Of a stretch of 64,000 nt of DNA, positions 54,726-64,000 are shown in pieces. Numbering within the stretch: the first letter of the stretch is position 1; each line of letters opens with the position of its first letter. The DNA lies in contig OZ038386.1 in the NCBI GenBank assembly GCA_964036045.1, forward strand, positions 16,504,329-16,568,328, read 5' to 3'. This DNA comes from Eutreptiella sp. 'Long Island Sound 2002'. Lineage: Eukaryota > Euglenozoa > Euglenophyceae > Eutreptiales > Eutreptiaceae. Below the pieces are notes generated by a model. The model was not told the origin of the DNA. It was given only the letters and a program-made list of their open reading frames with translations, and searched no databases. The position numbers were made by a program, and so were the translations under genes.

Positions 54726-56915
54726 GCGTTTTAGTAAACGTCCTGACCAAGGGTCAGGGCGGAGCAATACTCCCAATGGAGCACACAAATCTCCAGGAGC
54801 TGGAAAAAATAGAAAATGTAACCAACAGGGAGTGATTCCTGCGGTTTAGCGGAGAGGGTTTCGATTTAGCAAGTGAAATCGTTAAAAATCGACGAAACCA
54901 CGCGGGAAATCGTCATTTTTACACATAACTCAAAGTCGCAGACAAGCGCAAAGGAAGCGGACTTCAAAAACAAGGTTGCGCAAGCGTAAACGGCTTTTGA
55001 AAAAGAAGGTATGAGCAGTAGTTTTTAAAGTTCTAAAGGAAGTTTTTGCACAGTTGCATCAAAATTTTTATAAACTTCAGAGAAAAGTATTCAAATTCAA
55101 CCCACACCACAGAGCAGGTGGACAACCCACCTCTCAGGTATGCCAGTGTCATCCCACACGCATGCATTGCGTTCGTGTTGGTTGCTTCGTTAAAACGTTA
55201 GGGTTGTCAACGCTGTGTCCGTTGGGGGTTCGGGCGCTCATCTCCTTTGCTCTGCACAGATCAAAAGAGGAATGAAAGGTATGCTATGCGAATGGAGCGC
55301 GCAGCGCGCATGTAGGGTCAGAATATGCGCTGTGCTCGCGATGCATGTGCCTAATTGAGGCATTCACACGCTGTGGCGCTTTCCCTGTACCCCAATTCAT
55401 CCTTGATTTCTTTTCACAGGTAAGGAAAGGAAAGCGTTTGCTCGTGTGTAGCCGTAGCGTTAAAGTAGGGTTGCTTAAAACGCTTAGGCTTGTTTAAAAC
55501 TCGCAATAGGGTTGCTTTGCGCTCGCTTCACTTCGGCATTCACACGATGCATGGTGAGTAAGGTAGGTTAGCCCAGGAGGAGCTCACCTCCTGGTTGAGT
55601 CAGTGATTATGGTTCTGCCTCCTTTCCCTGCGTGCACACGATGCATTAAAGGGTAGGCCACGCGAAATGCGCACGGTAAACCTTGTTTAGGTTACCCAGG
55701 GGCTCCTCGGTACGTTCTTTAAGAGAACCTGAGGAGTCTAACGCTTGCTTGCTTGACAGGGCGTGTTTGAGGACAGTGTATTATAGGTCACACTGAGAAG
55801 CGTATATTACGTGGAGTGTGGCTTGGTTCCTCAGCCGCAAACACCCCTTCATTGGCCTCTGTTGTACAGGTGGGAGAGGTTCAGGGTGATTGGTGCACGC
55901 AGCAGCTGCCGTCGGCGGCTACCCATTTTTCAGCCCCAGCAAAACAGGGGCGCTGATCACACAATCAATTGACTGCGCCTCAGCCAGGAGTGGTGTGGGC
56001 AGTTCGACTTCATCGACATCCGCGCTGTGCACGCAACAAGAGCACCCCTTCCCTCCAAGCCCTAGCAGGGAAACGTGTTGTGACGTCCCTCTTAGGCCAC
56101 AGTTGCTCAGCAGCGCTGTGTTCTCTTGTCTTCTTCACAGGAGGGTCATTAGGACCCGAGACATCATTGACAGCAACACCAAGTAGCATGTGTAGGGGTT
56201 AGGGTCAGCAGGCCTGGCAGGGGTTGAGTGCAAGTGATGAGTGCTCACCCTGCCTTCGAAGGCCGGTGCTAGTTTGTGAGTGTAGTGTAGTGGTGTCTCC
56301 TGTCCCGCGTGCTTTTCCTCGCGGGCAGGAGAGTGCGTTAGCTTTTGGCCCTTAGCAAAAATGGGCGTTTTGTATGCCCTTAGCACACTTGGCCACCCCT
56401 CCCCTCTAGTAGGTAGGGCTTTTGCCGTGTTCCCCAAAGGATAGGCGCCAGCACAGAAATTCGGCACCATAGGAGTGGTAATAGTACCTGATTAGGACCT
56501 TCGGTCCGACGTCAGCGAAGCCCGGTCTCCGGGAGCCACGCCGCGAAAAGAAGTGAGACACACACAGACATACGTAGCACACATAGGGGTATGGTAAACC
56601 CTGTAAGGAAGGGTAGAACCCCATGGGTCTGGACCAGTCAGGGGTCCTAACTGTGGGCTCGCTTGTCCCCAAGGAGGGAAGACACACCTTGCCTCATAAC
56701 ACCTTGCTTGTCATTCCCCCCTGGTGTAGTAAGCCACCGTTCTTCGTTGGCTCCCCAAGGTCATTACATTAGGGCAGTCCCCATGCAACACATGGTCAAC
56801 AAGGCATGGGTCTGCAGGGCACAGACAGGGTCAGTGCAGTGCTCAGCACCTGTCAGTAGACTGACACAGGGAAATTAGTTTCGCTTCTTACGCTGGGACA
56901 TAGTCTCAGCACGGG
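54726..56915. other. Unassigned stretch with several splice-like CAG|GT junctions
   Basis: No ORF with a known domain. CAG|GTATG at 55135, TTTTCACAG|GTAAGG at 55411-55425, GTACAG|GTGGGA at about 55864 and TTCTTCACAG|GAGGG at about 56131-56145 are notable. Variants of TTAAAACG(C)TTAGG and CACACGATGCAT recur. It may be the 3' untranslated part and LTR of the minus-strand retroelement that ends at 56916, or a noncoding spliced transcript. Confidence 0.4.
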
Positions 56916-59370
56916 TTAGGAGCTGCCCCTCGTTGTTCTCAACGGGTAGGTGCGGAAGATAGGGTTGATACTCCCGTCTGGTTGTATGAAGGCTGACATA
57001 GGTTCCCAGGTCGCCTCAGATAACCCATAGCCGTCCCACAGGGCTAGGAATTTCCAGCCCTGTTTATACTCGTGGCGAGCAATACCTGCAACCACGTAGT
57101 AACCATCGACTGCCATCTCATCGGCAGTCATCTCTTCGAGTTCGTCTGCCTCCTCTGGACTGGCAGCGTTCTCTAGGTCTATACGCTCGACCTCACTGTC
57201 GCTGAGGCGCCACTCATCCCAGGACGAGTCGTCAGGGGAGTGATGATGCCTCAACTGTTTAGGTGCACACAGCACTTCACCACCTAGACGTGGACTGCAC
57301 CTGACATGGATCCTGGATCCATCTATCCTGATGATACGATAGGGTCCAAAATAAGGGTCCTGTAGGCAGTTACGTGGCCAGGAGGGTAGGCGTGAATGTT
57401 GTACCAAAACAAGGGCACCAACCTTGAAGCTGGCAGGTCGCCGTAGGCGGTTCCGTCGGCTCAGTTCACGGTCACGAATGTGTCTCAGGTTAGTCCCAGC
57501 CTGATGAGCCGGAGACTGCTTGTGTTCCAGCCAATCTCCCACAGGGCTGTTGAAGTCCTCAGGAAAGGGGGTTTTGAAGAACCAAGCAGGTCGTCCTCCA
57601 TGGAACAGTTCTTGGGGGGTGAAACCCGTAGAAGAGCTCCGCTGTGTGTTCATGGTCAACACTGCCCAGGGCACTAGGCGTACCCAGTCCTTGGTGCGCT
57701 CCTGTTTCATCAGGATTCTTAAATTTTGCTCCACCTCACGGTTCTGTCTCTCACAGAGAGGGTTAGACGTGTGGGTATAGGACACAACTGTGGTTGCCTC
57801 TACGTTGAGGGCATTTAGCACTCGTTTGTACCAACCAGTGTCACTGCGGATGCGTACATCCTCATCAGAGTGCACCTGCTTAGGTGCTCTATAGGGTTCG
57901 AACCATTGTTCGACCAACATTTTCACAGTCTGCTCACCTGTGATTTTCTTATTGCAAGGGAACACACGGGTGAAGCGAGATAGGCCACAGGTGACCACTA
58001 GGCAGCTATCATAGCCGCCGAAGCGTGGTAGGCCGTGGATGAAATCCACGTAGAGGAGAGAGTTAGCACAATAGGGTATGGGTAAGCTGGAGATCAGGCC
58101 CCTATCCCTACTGTCGCTCTGCTTGCTGGCATGACAGCCACAAGCATCCACAATGGTCTGCATACGCGACCTCAGTTCAGTCAGGGTTAGACTAGAGTAG
58201 AAACACTCACGGAAGAAGTGCACTAGGCGATTAGCGCCAGTGTGACCAGAGCTGAGATGGGACCACTGTAGGCACTCGTCCAGTCGTGCCTCAGGCACCA
58301 CAATTCGGTCCTCGTAGAAGAGGTACTGATTGGTTTTATACCACTGGTGCCCATCAATGACACGGGGTTCGAGACCAGTGCTGAGGGTTTGGAGAATTTC
58401 TTCATACTCTGACTGATAGTCGGTTAGACTCCAACCCTCCAGGATTCCAGCAGTGCGCATGGACAGGTCAAGCTGGACATCCATACGCTGGAAAGCCTCT
58501 CTGGCGAGCGCCTCAGAGCTCTCACCAATAAGCGCATCGAAGTTGTTGCGCGATATATAGTCAGACAGTTCATTCTTTATCCCGGGGATATGATGAACTG
58601 TCAGCCTGAACTGGCTTAGGTAAGTCCACCACCGTTTTAGCTTTGCTTTCTCTGGTGGTGGGCCCTTCTGAAAAGACTTCACAGGCTCCTGGTCACACAG
58701 CCAGACAATAGGGTTAGATCCCAGGAGTGGGGATTGTGACGAAAGCACCAACATACCGGCCAGGAGTTCCTGGTCATAGGTGCTGTAATTGGAACGCGCT
58801 TGGTTCCATTTCCAATTCCAGTGTCCCAGTGGCACCAGTCGCCACTCACCGGTAGGATAGTCATGTTTCAACAAACCATCACGGTTCAGTCCACTAGTAC
58901 GATAATGGCAGTGGGTTAGTTCAGCGGGGTTAAGCTCCTGCCATTGGTAGATCATACCACCCCCCCCTACATCACTGGCATCAGTGATCAGGACTATCTC
59001 GCCCTCAGGGCGGGGTACTCCCAGACAGTTGGAGGAGGCAATCTTCTTCTTCAACTCCTGGAAACACTCTTCCTCTCTGGCGGTCCACCTCCAGGGAGTA
59101 GTTTTCTTGATTAGGTCAGTGAGGGGGGCAGAGGAGTAAGTAAAATTCTGGATATGACGCCGATAGAAATTACAGGCGCCCACAAAACTCCTCACGTCGT
59201 GTAGACCCTTCTTAGGGTCATCGCGAATCTGCATGTCCTGTAGGGGCTGCATCTTAGACGCGGCTGGTTTCCACCAGCCATACCCCACGTCGAAACCCAA
59301 ATACTCCATCTCCTCTTTCATAAACTCACATTTTTCGAGTTTGATTCGGAGATGGTTTTCTTGACAGACA
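56916..59370 (-). pseudogene. pol: Second Ty3/Gypsy chromovirus Pol, truncated within RT
   Basis: The minus-strand frame is open from 59882 to 56916, but retroelement homology begins only near 59370 with ENHLRIKLEKCEFMKEEMEY, the C-terminal end of RT. The RT catalytic region, protease and gag are missing. What follows is intact: VGACNFYRRHI connection; RNase H with LITDASDVGGGGM and LCDQEP; integrase zinc module (HLSSGHTGANR...CGCHASKQ); catalytic core with Asp in YVDF, Asp in HSDEDVRIRSDTGW and Glu in NREVEQN; and a C-terminal chromodomain (GYYVVAGIARHEYKQGW, WDGYGLSEATWEP). It is a different lineage from the 37-54 kb element: its RNase H start differs and it has no methyltransferase insert in the retained part. 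Confidence 0.85.
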
Positions 59371-59384
59371 ATAGATTCGCGCCA

Positions 59385-59855
59385 CGCGAGGCAGGCGACG
59401 GTGAAATGCGGCAGGGAGCGACAGGAAGGCGACAGGGTGGCGACAGGAAGATGACAGGGTGGCGACAGGAAGACGACAGGAAAGCGGCAGGAAAGCGGCA
59501 GGAAAGCGACAGGAAGCGACAGGCAGGCGACAGGAAGGCGACAGGAGAGCTGCGACAGGAGGGCGACAGGAGGGCGACAGGGCGGCGACACGGTGGCGAC
59601 AGGGAGACGACAGGGAAGCGACAGGAAACAAGACATAGCGACAGGATAAGCGACAGGAAAGCGACAGGAAGACGACAGGAGGGCAACAAGGCTAGCGGCG
59701 ACAGGGAAGCGACAGGGAAGCGACAGGAGAAAGCGACAGGAGAGCGACAGGAGAGCGACAGGAGAGCGGCAGGGTGTTTTTTTGCGACAGGAAGGCGACA
59801 GGAAGGCGACAGGAAGGCGACAGGAAGGCGACAGGAGAGCGACAGGCTTGTGGAG
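59385..59855 (+). repeat. GCGACAGGA-type minisatellite
   Basis: About 45 degenerate units of 9-11 bp (GCGACAGGA(A)G(G)) cover roughly 470 bases. On the minus strand they read as Ser-Pro-Ser-Cys-Arg/Leu-Pro-Val-Ala repeats and stay open into the truncated Pol frame. Confidence 0.95.
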
Positions 59856-59882
59856 GACAACAAGTGAGACAAAATAGTACAT

Positions 59883-60470
59883 GGTTTTTTATATAGGTGG
59901 ATATATGTAAAGAAAATGAGAACCAATGTTTTACATTTATTGGGATTCTTATGAAGATGTCATTTCATTGTTACATGGATAAACTTTTACCATTTGGTGA
60001 ATTTTAATCTTTTATGGAATCACTACATTCAGCAGGTAGATTTCACCTGAAACTGAAAGCCAAATGATAAAGATAAAGATAAGTTTCAACTGCAAACTGT
60101 CCCGATCATGACTGGTCCCGACATCCCGAAAACAAGAACTCGTCCCGACAGCAAGAACTCACGAGAACTCACTATAAACAATAAACAGAAAATGTGGCAA
60201 GAAGAGGACAAAAATAACACAGTCAGAAACAAATAAGAGCAAGAAAGAAAAGGTCCTTGTGTGTGTACAACTTAGCTGCTCGATCAGTGTGCCGCAGTGA
60301 TAGCCGACCCATTTTTATCCCCAAGATCAGGACCTATTTTTCCTCACAGGTTTCCTTGCACTGATCTATCGCCTATCCGAGGATTCCGGAGGAGCCCGGC
60401 AACAACGCGTTCACGACCCCAGGAACAGGCAACGTCTCTGCCCTGTTTCCCCGGTCTCTCTCTGAGCTCT
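59883..60470. other. AT-rich spacer, nothing recognised
   Basis: Between two minisatellites. Contains short direct motifs (CCCGACA, AAGAACTC) but no gene. Confidence 0.5.
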
Positions 60471-60473
60471 CCC

Positions 60474-61192
60474 GCACAGCACAGCACAGCACCATTCAGC
60501 ACCGCACGGCACAGCACAGCACAACTCAGCACCGCACGGCACAGCACAGCACAATGCAGCACCGCATGGCACAGCACAGCACAACTCAGCAACGCACGGC
60601 ACAGCACAGCACAATTTAGCACCGCACGGCACGACACAGCACCAATCAGCACCGCACGGCACAGCAGCACAATTTAGCACCGCACGGCACAGCACAGCAC
60701 CATTTAGCACAGTACAGCACCATTCAGCACCGCACGGCACAGCTCAGCACCATTCAGCACCGCACGGCACAGCACAGCACCAATCAGCACCGCACGGCAC
60801 AGCGCAGCACAACTCAGCACCGCACGGCACAGCACAGCACAATTTAGCACCGCACGGCACAGCACAGCACAACTCAGCACCGCACAGCACAGCACAGCAC
60901 AATTGAGCACCGCACGGCACAGCACAGCACCAATCAGCACCGCACGGCACAGCAGCACAATTTAGCACCGCACGGCACAGCACAGCACCACTTAGCACAG
61001 TACAGCACCATTCAGCACCGCACGGCACAGCTCAGCACCATTCAGCACCGCACGGCACAGCTCAGCACCATTCAGCACCGCACGGCACAGCACAGCACCA
61101 ATCAGCACCGCACGGCACAGCGCAGCACAACTCAGCACCGCATGGCACAGCACAGCACAATTTAGCACCGCCCGGCACAGCACAGCACAACT
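60474..61192 (+). repeat. 30-bp minisatellite with higher-order structure
   Basis: Roughly 24 copies of a 30-bp unit (core AGCACCGCACGGCACAGCAC, then AGCAC plus a variable 5-mer such as AATTT, AACTC, CATTC or CAATC). The block from about 60655 recurs from about 60943 at an offset of 288 bp, including the same irregular short unit (ACAGCAGCACAATTT) and the same CAGTACAGCACC variant. Confidence 0.95.
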
Positions 61193-61285
61193 GTGCACAC
61201 CAGCGAGGGCACACGCGGCAAGGAGCAGACCGCTCGCCTGTTGGACAGTAACCGACCCTGCTACACGCAACCTGTTACTTTGCAG

Positions 61286-61843
61286 GCACTGACCAACCCT
61301 TCGATCCTCATTGTCTTTTGGTCACTGAGAGTGGCAGAACATGGAGCCTGTGCAGTGAAGTGCCGTACCAGCTGCGTGTGGTGACGGCCATGCTGGCTGC
61401 AATGGGCCGCACTTGGACACGCGAGAAGGAAGTCATTTCGGGGTTTGTCCAACGATGGCTTCAAGAGCCTGAGGCAGTGGCTCTTTGAGGCCCGGGTGCA
61501 CAGCACCGAGGTCAACACGCCCCTGATGGACCTGTTGGGCAACAAGGTTTTAGCCGACACCAGCGCGTTCAGAGAGGACTCTGACAAGTACAAGATTGAG
61601 CTGCTGAAGCACTTCAGCGTGGCGAAGATCTGCAGTACGGCCATTTGCATGCAGTTGAGTGATCTGTACGGCAGACAGACATGGACTTTAGGGAAGGCGG
61701 AGTGGGATGCAATCCATGAAAGTACTTGCATCTACACCTCCAACCTGCTGCCCGGGAGCTTCTTCCTGGATTTGGTCCGTATCGTTTCTGACAGCAGGTT
61801 TGCAACCCACTACGACCCTCACGCCGCCATTAACAGCGGTTGA
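61286..61843 (+). pseudogene. Orphan coding-like fragment, unassigned
   Basis: From an acceptor-like TACTTTGCAG at 61276-61285 one frame reads VTAMLAAMGRTWTREKEVIS and stops near 61485. The next frame, open from 61445 to 61843, reads on with SLRQWLFEARVHSTEVNT, LLKHFSVAKICSTAICM and FFLDLVRIVSDSRFATHY. The two look like one gene broken by a single shift around 61440-61480. No family is recognised; the amino-acid composition is that of a globular helical protein. Confidence 0.35.
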
Positions 61844-61929
61844 AGGGAATCGCCCGCCACAGCCTTCGGCGGCGCTATGGCTCGGCCGAAACGGGTCCGG
61901 CACTTCAGCGCGGCGGCACGCCGATAGTG

Positions 61930-62351
61930 GGACTCACTCATTGGGACTCACCATCATTGGGACTCACCATCATGGGGACCACCATCATTGGGACTCACCA
62001 TCAGCAGCCGGTTAAGTACTAACATTTCATTTGCCAGATTGGATAATTGTGAGTCTGATATTGGTTCGGACCTACATTTGCTCTGTGCTTCCTTTTGAAC
62101 AGTTGACTGATTGGTCGTGGCAACCTTGACTGACTCACCATCGTGGGGACGCACCATCATTGGGACTCACCATCGTGGGGACTCACCATCATTGGGACTC
62201 ACCATCATTGGGACTCACCATCGTGGGGACTCACCATCATTGGGACTCACCATCATTGGGACTCACCATCATTGGGACTCACCATCGTGGGGACTCACCA
62301 TCATTGGGACTCACCATCATGGGGACCACCATCATTGGGACTCACCATCAG
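61930..62351 (+). repeat. 16-bp tandem repeat array (two blocks)
   Basis: Units ATTGGGACTCACCATC and GTGGGGACTCACCATC repeat in two blocks, about 61930-62004 and 62131-62351. They are separated by a 127-bp spacer that is itself duplicated after the second block. Confidence 0.92.
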
Positions 62352-62480
62352 CAGCCGGTTAAGTACTAACATTTCATTTGCCAGATTGGATAATTGTGAG
62401 TCTGATATTGGTTCGGACCTACATTTGCTCTGTGCTTCCTTTTGAACAGTTGACTGATTGGTCGTGGCAACCTTGACTGA
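61939..62480 (+). repeat. 347-bp tandem segmental duplication
   Basis: The segment ending at 62133 recurs ending at 62480 at a constant offset of 347. It covers the last repeat units, the AGCAGCCGGTTAAGTACTAAC junction and the following unique sequence to CAACCTTGACTGA. The copies look nearly identical, so the event is recent. Confidence 0.9.
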
Positions 62481-63035
62481 TTGGTTGTGGCAACCTGGGG
62501 GGGGGGGTTTGGGACAGCAAACACCCCCCCCCCCAGGGGAAAAAAAACTGGCAGAGGTAGGGAGCGGGGTTGCTGATGCAACATGGACAGGGGGTTGGCA
62601 TAAAGGACTGCAGGCAATCCCTGCGGTTGCAAAATGGCACCGCTCCATTGAATTGGAAGGGGACTAAATTGCCACACTGCAGCGCCGCGCCAATCACAGC
62701 CAAATGGTGCGGGGCTTTGCGTCAAGCAACGTTTCCCCTGATCCTGCGCATCAGCAACCCCCACAACGCTCACCAAAACGGTGACAAACTTTGAGCTGCT
62801 TGTCTTTTGGGTGGGAAATGCAAAGGGGAGGGATGGAGGAATCCATGTTGATGTGTGATGCGAGCACCAACCGGCACATTTGCTATCGTCAATGAGCACA
62901 ATGAAGCAATGATGCAAAGTGGATGGGTTGGAGTCCAAAGACAATGTTCATAAGAGGAAAGGTTTTTGGAACAGTATCAACGCATGAGATCCTATGTTCT
63001 GTCACAAATCTCTCTAGGGTTTGCTCAGAACACCC
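62481..63035. other. Stretch upstream of the transposase-like gene
   Basis: A G-run (about 62497-62505) and a C-run (about 62524-62534) face each other over about 30 bases and could pair. No gene is recognised. Confidence 0.45.
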
Positions 63036-64000
63036 ATGTTGAACATATCCGCGACGGGGTACTGCATCTCATTTTTACGATTCGCAGCGGCCACCATCGG
63101 AATCCACTTGGATCAACTTATCATTTTTATAACATTGTTACGGGATGGCCAAGCGCAGGGAAGGTATGCATTTTGGCCTCACTAGATTGGTTTTTGAGCT
63201 CCTTCGCGTCGCGGCACAAATTCACTGTTGTTCGCATGTTGTTACATCAACCACCAACTTTGTAGGGTTGCGTCTAAGTTGGACATTACACGTCGGGCCG
63301 TTCGCTCCGCCATCAAGGCCATGTTTGACCGCTTGGACACAACCAATTTGTTTGCCGTGCCATTTGCGCGGCGCTGGGAATATGCAGACGGCAAACACCG
63401 ATTGATGCGAAACATCTCTGCAATAGTGGACTCAACTCATGTGTTCATCGCCAAACCGCAAGATCGGGTTCTACGGCGGCTTCTTTGGTTCAATAAGGGA
63501 GAAAAGAAGGGTCCTGCCATTATTTTCAACGTTTTTATCAATCCGGGCCGTGAAGTCATCGCTTGTTCGTGGTGGTATCCTCCTAAAGTATGGGACACCT
63601 GCGAATCGTCGCGTTTAAAGGTGGGGGCCATCCACCTTTGCATCAAATTGCCTATTTTCGTCTGTTTTAGGCCTACGACGCAGACATTACGAGAGATATG
63701 GATGCTGCTCTTCTGTGGGTGTGGGATGGGCCTCGCCCTGATATGCGCCTTGGTGACCTTCATTATCGGACATGTCCCAACATGGTTACTCGGCTGCCGA
63801 GGCCACGACCGGAGCCCGTTGTGCGCCAAGCCGGACGAGGTAGAGGCGGAGGTCGAGGTGGTGGTGGTAGAGGTCAAGCTCAGCGTGGTGGTGGCCGGGG
63901 CAATGGTCGAAGACGGCCTGGGCAACATGCACAACAAGTGGTAGCGGAAGTTTATGTTCGCCGGTTCAATCGAATGGTGTCCAAGGTATTTATGCTAGTA
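63036..64000 (+). CDS. PIF/Harbinger-like (DDE_Tnp_4-type) transposase-like gene, three visible exons, 3' partial
   Basis: Exons 63036-63163, 63266-63620 and 63671-64000 (runs off the window) join in frame through GT...AG introns of 102 and 50 bp. The joined N-terminal part includes a helix-turn-helix-like VASKLDITRRAVRSAIK. Exon 2 carries the DDE_Tnp_4-like core: IVDSTHVFIAKP (first Asp), a conserved Lys-rich turn, IIFNVFINPGREVIACSWWY and VWDTCESSRL (second Asp). The third acidic residue and the usual C-terminal part are not visible. Instead exon 3 has AYDADITRDMDAALLWVWD and then an Arg/Gly-rich tail (about 63826-63920), like an RGG RNA-binding tail. The start ATG at 63036 is tentative. 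A host-domesticated transposase is possible. GTATTT near 63986 could be a further donor. Confidence 0.6.

Noticed and set aside
59385-59882. Genuine N-terminal domain of the second Pol
   Set aside because: The peptide is wholly coded by a 9-11-bp minisatellite and does not resemble RT, protease or gag.
60474-62351. CRISPR-like regular repeats
   Set aside because: Units are directly tandem (30 bp and 16 bp) without unique spacers, and the surrounding genes are eukaryotic; these are minisatellites.

Overview
The window is eukaryotic nuclear DNA. One host gene is split into exons whose four introns are all GT...AG and keep the reading frame. A second coding region at the right edge is split the same way. 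The rest is intergenic and intronic DNA packed with decayed mobile elements and low-complexity repeats. Very GC-rich third codon positions, poly-C/poly-G tracts, algal/protist-style chromoviral retrotransposons and a tyrosine-recombinase element suggest a microalga or other protist with a large repeat-rich genome. I cannot name the species from the sequence alone.

Layout. 1-1187: 3' part of a Cid1/TUTase-like nucleotidyltransferase gene. 1.2-9 kb: noncoding DNA with tandem repeats, a dispersed repeat pair, G/C-run inverted repeats, a MITE-like element with poly-C ends and a degenerate minisatellite. 8.9-13 kb: relics of retroelements, namely two RNase H fragments and a broken tyrosine-recombinase gene. 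13-18 kb: noncoding DNA with short tandem repeats. 18.25-30.03 kb: a five-exon beta-hydroxyacid dehydrogenase (3-hydroxyisobutyrate dehydrogenase-like). Its 0.5-5.2 kb introns hold a direct-repeat pair, a LINE endonuclease relic and a second, longer MITE-like copy. 30-37.4 kb: more AT-rich DNA with an old dispersed repeat pair, tRNA-like segments, a gag-like relic, a hAT-like terminus and one unassigned ORF of about 345 codons.

37,449-54,680: one nearly intact 17.2-kb Ty3/Gypsy chromovirus. It has two 3,024-bp LTRs (about 99% identical, no length difference), a 4-bp GTAC target duplication and a purine tract. The gag is large and carries one frameshift. Pol has the order protease, methyltransferase-like domain, RT, RNase H, integrase, chromodomain. 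Gag and pol are in one frame separated by a single TAG, and pol has no in-frame ATG before its protease. This is the most interesting locus in the window.

54.7-64 kb: unassigned DNA with splice-like AG|GT junctions; a minus-strand chromovirus pol truncated inside RT and fused in frame to a GCGACAGGA minisatellite; a 30-bp minisatellite with a 288-bp higher-order period; an orphan coding fragment; a 16-bp repeat array inside a 347-bp tandem duplication; and the 5' exons of a PIF/Harbinger-like (DDE_Tnp_4-type) transposase gene with an Arg/Gly-rich tail that runs off the window.
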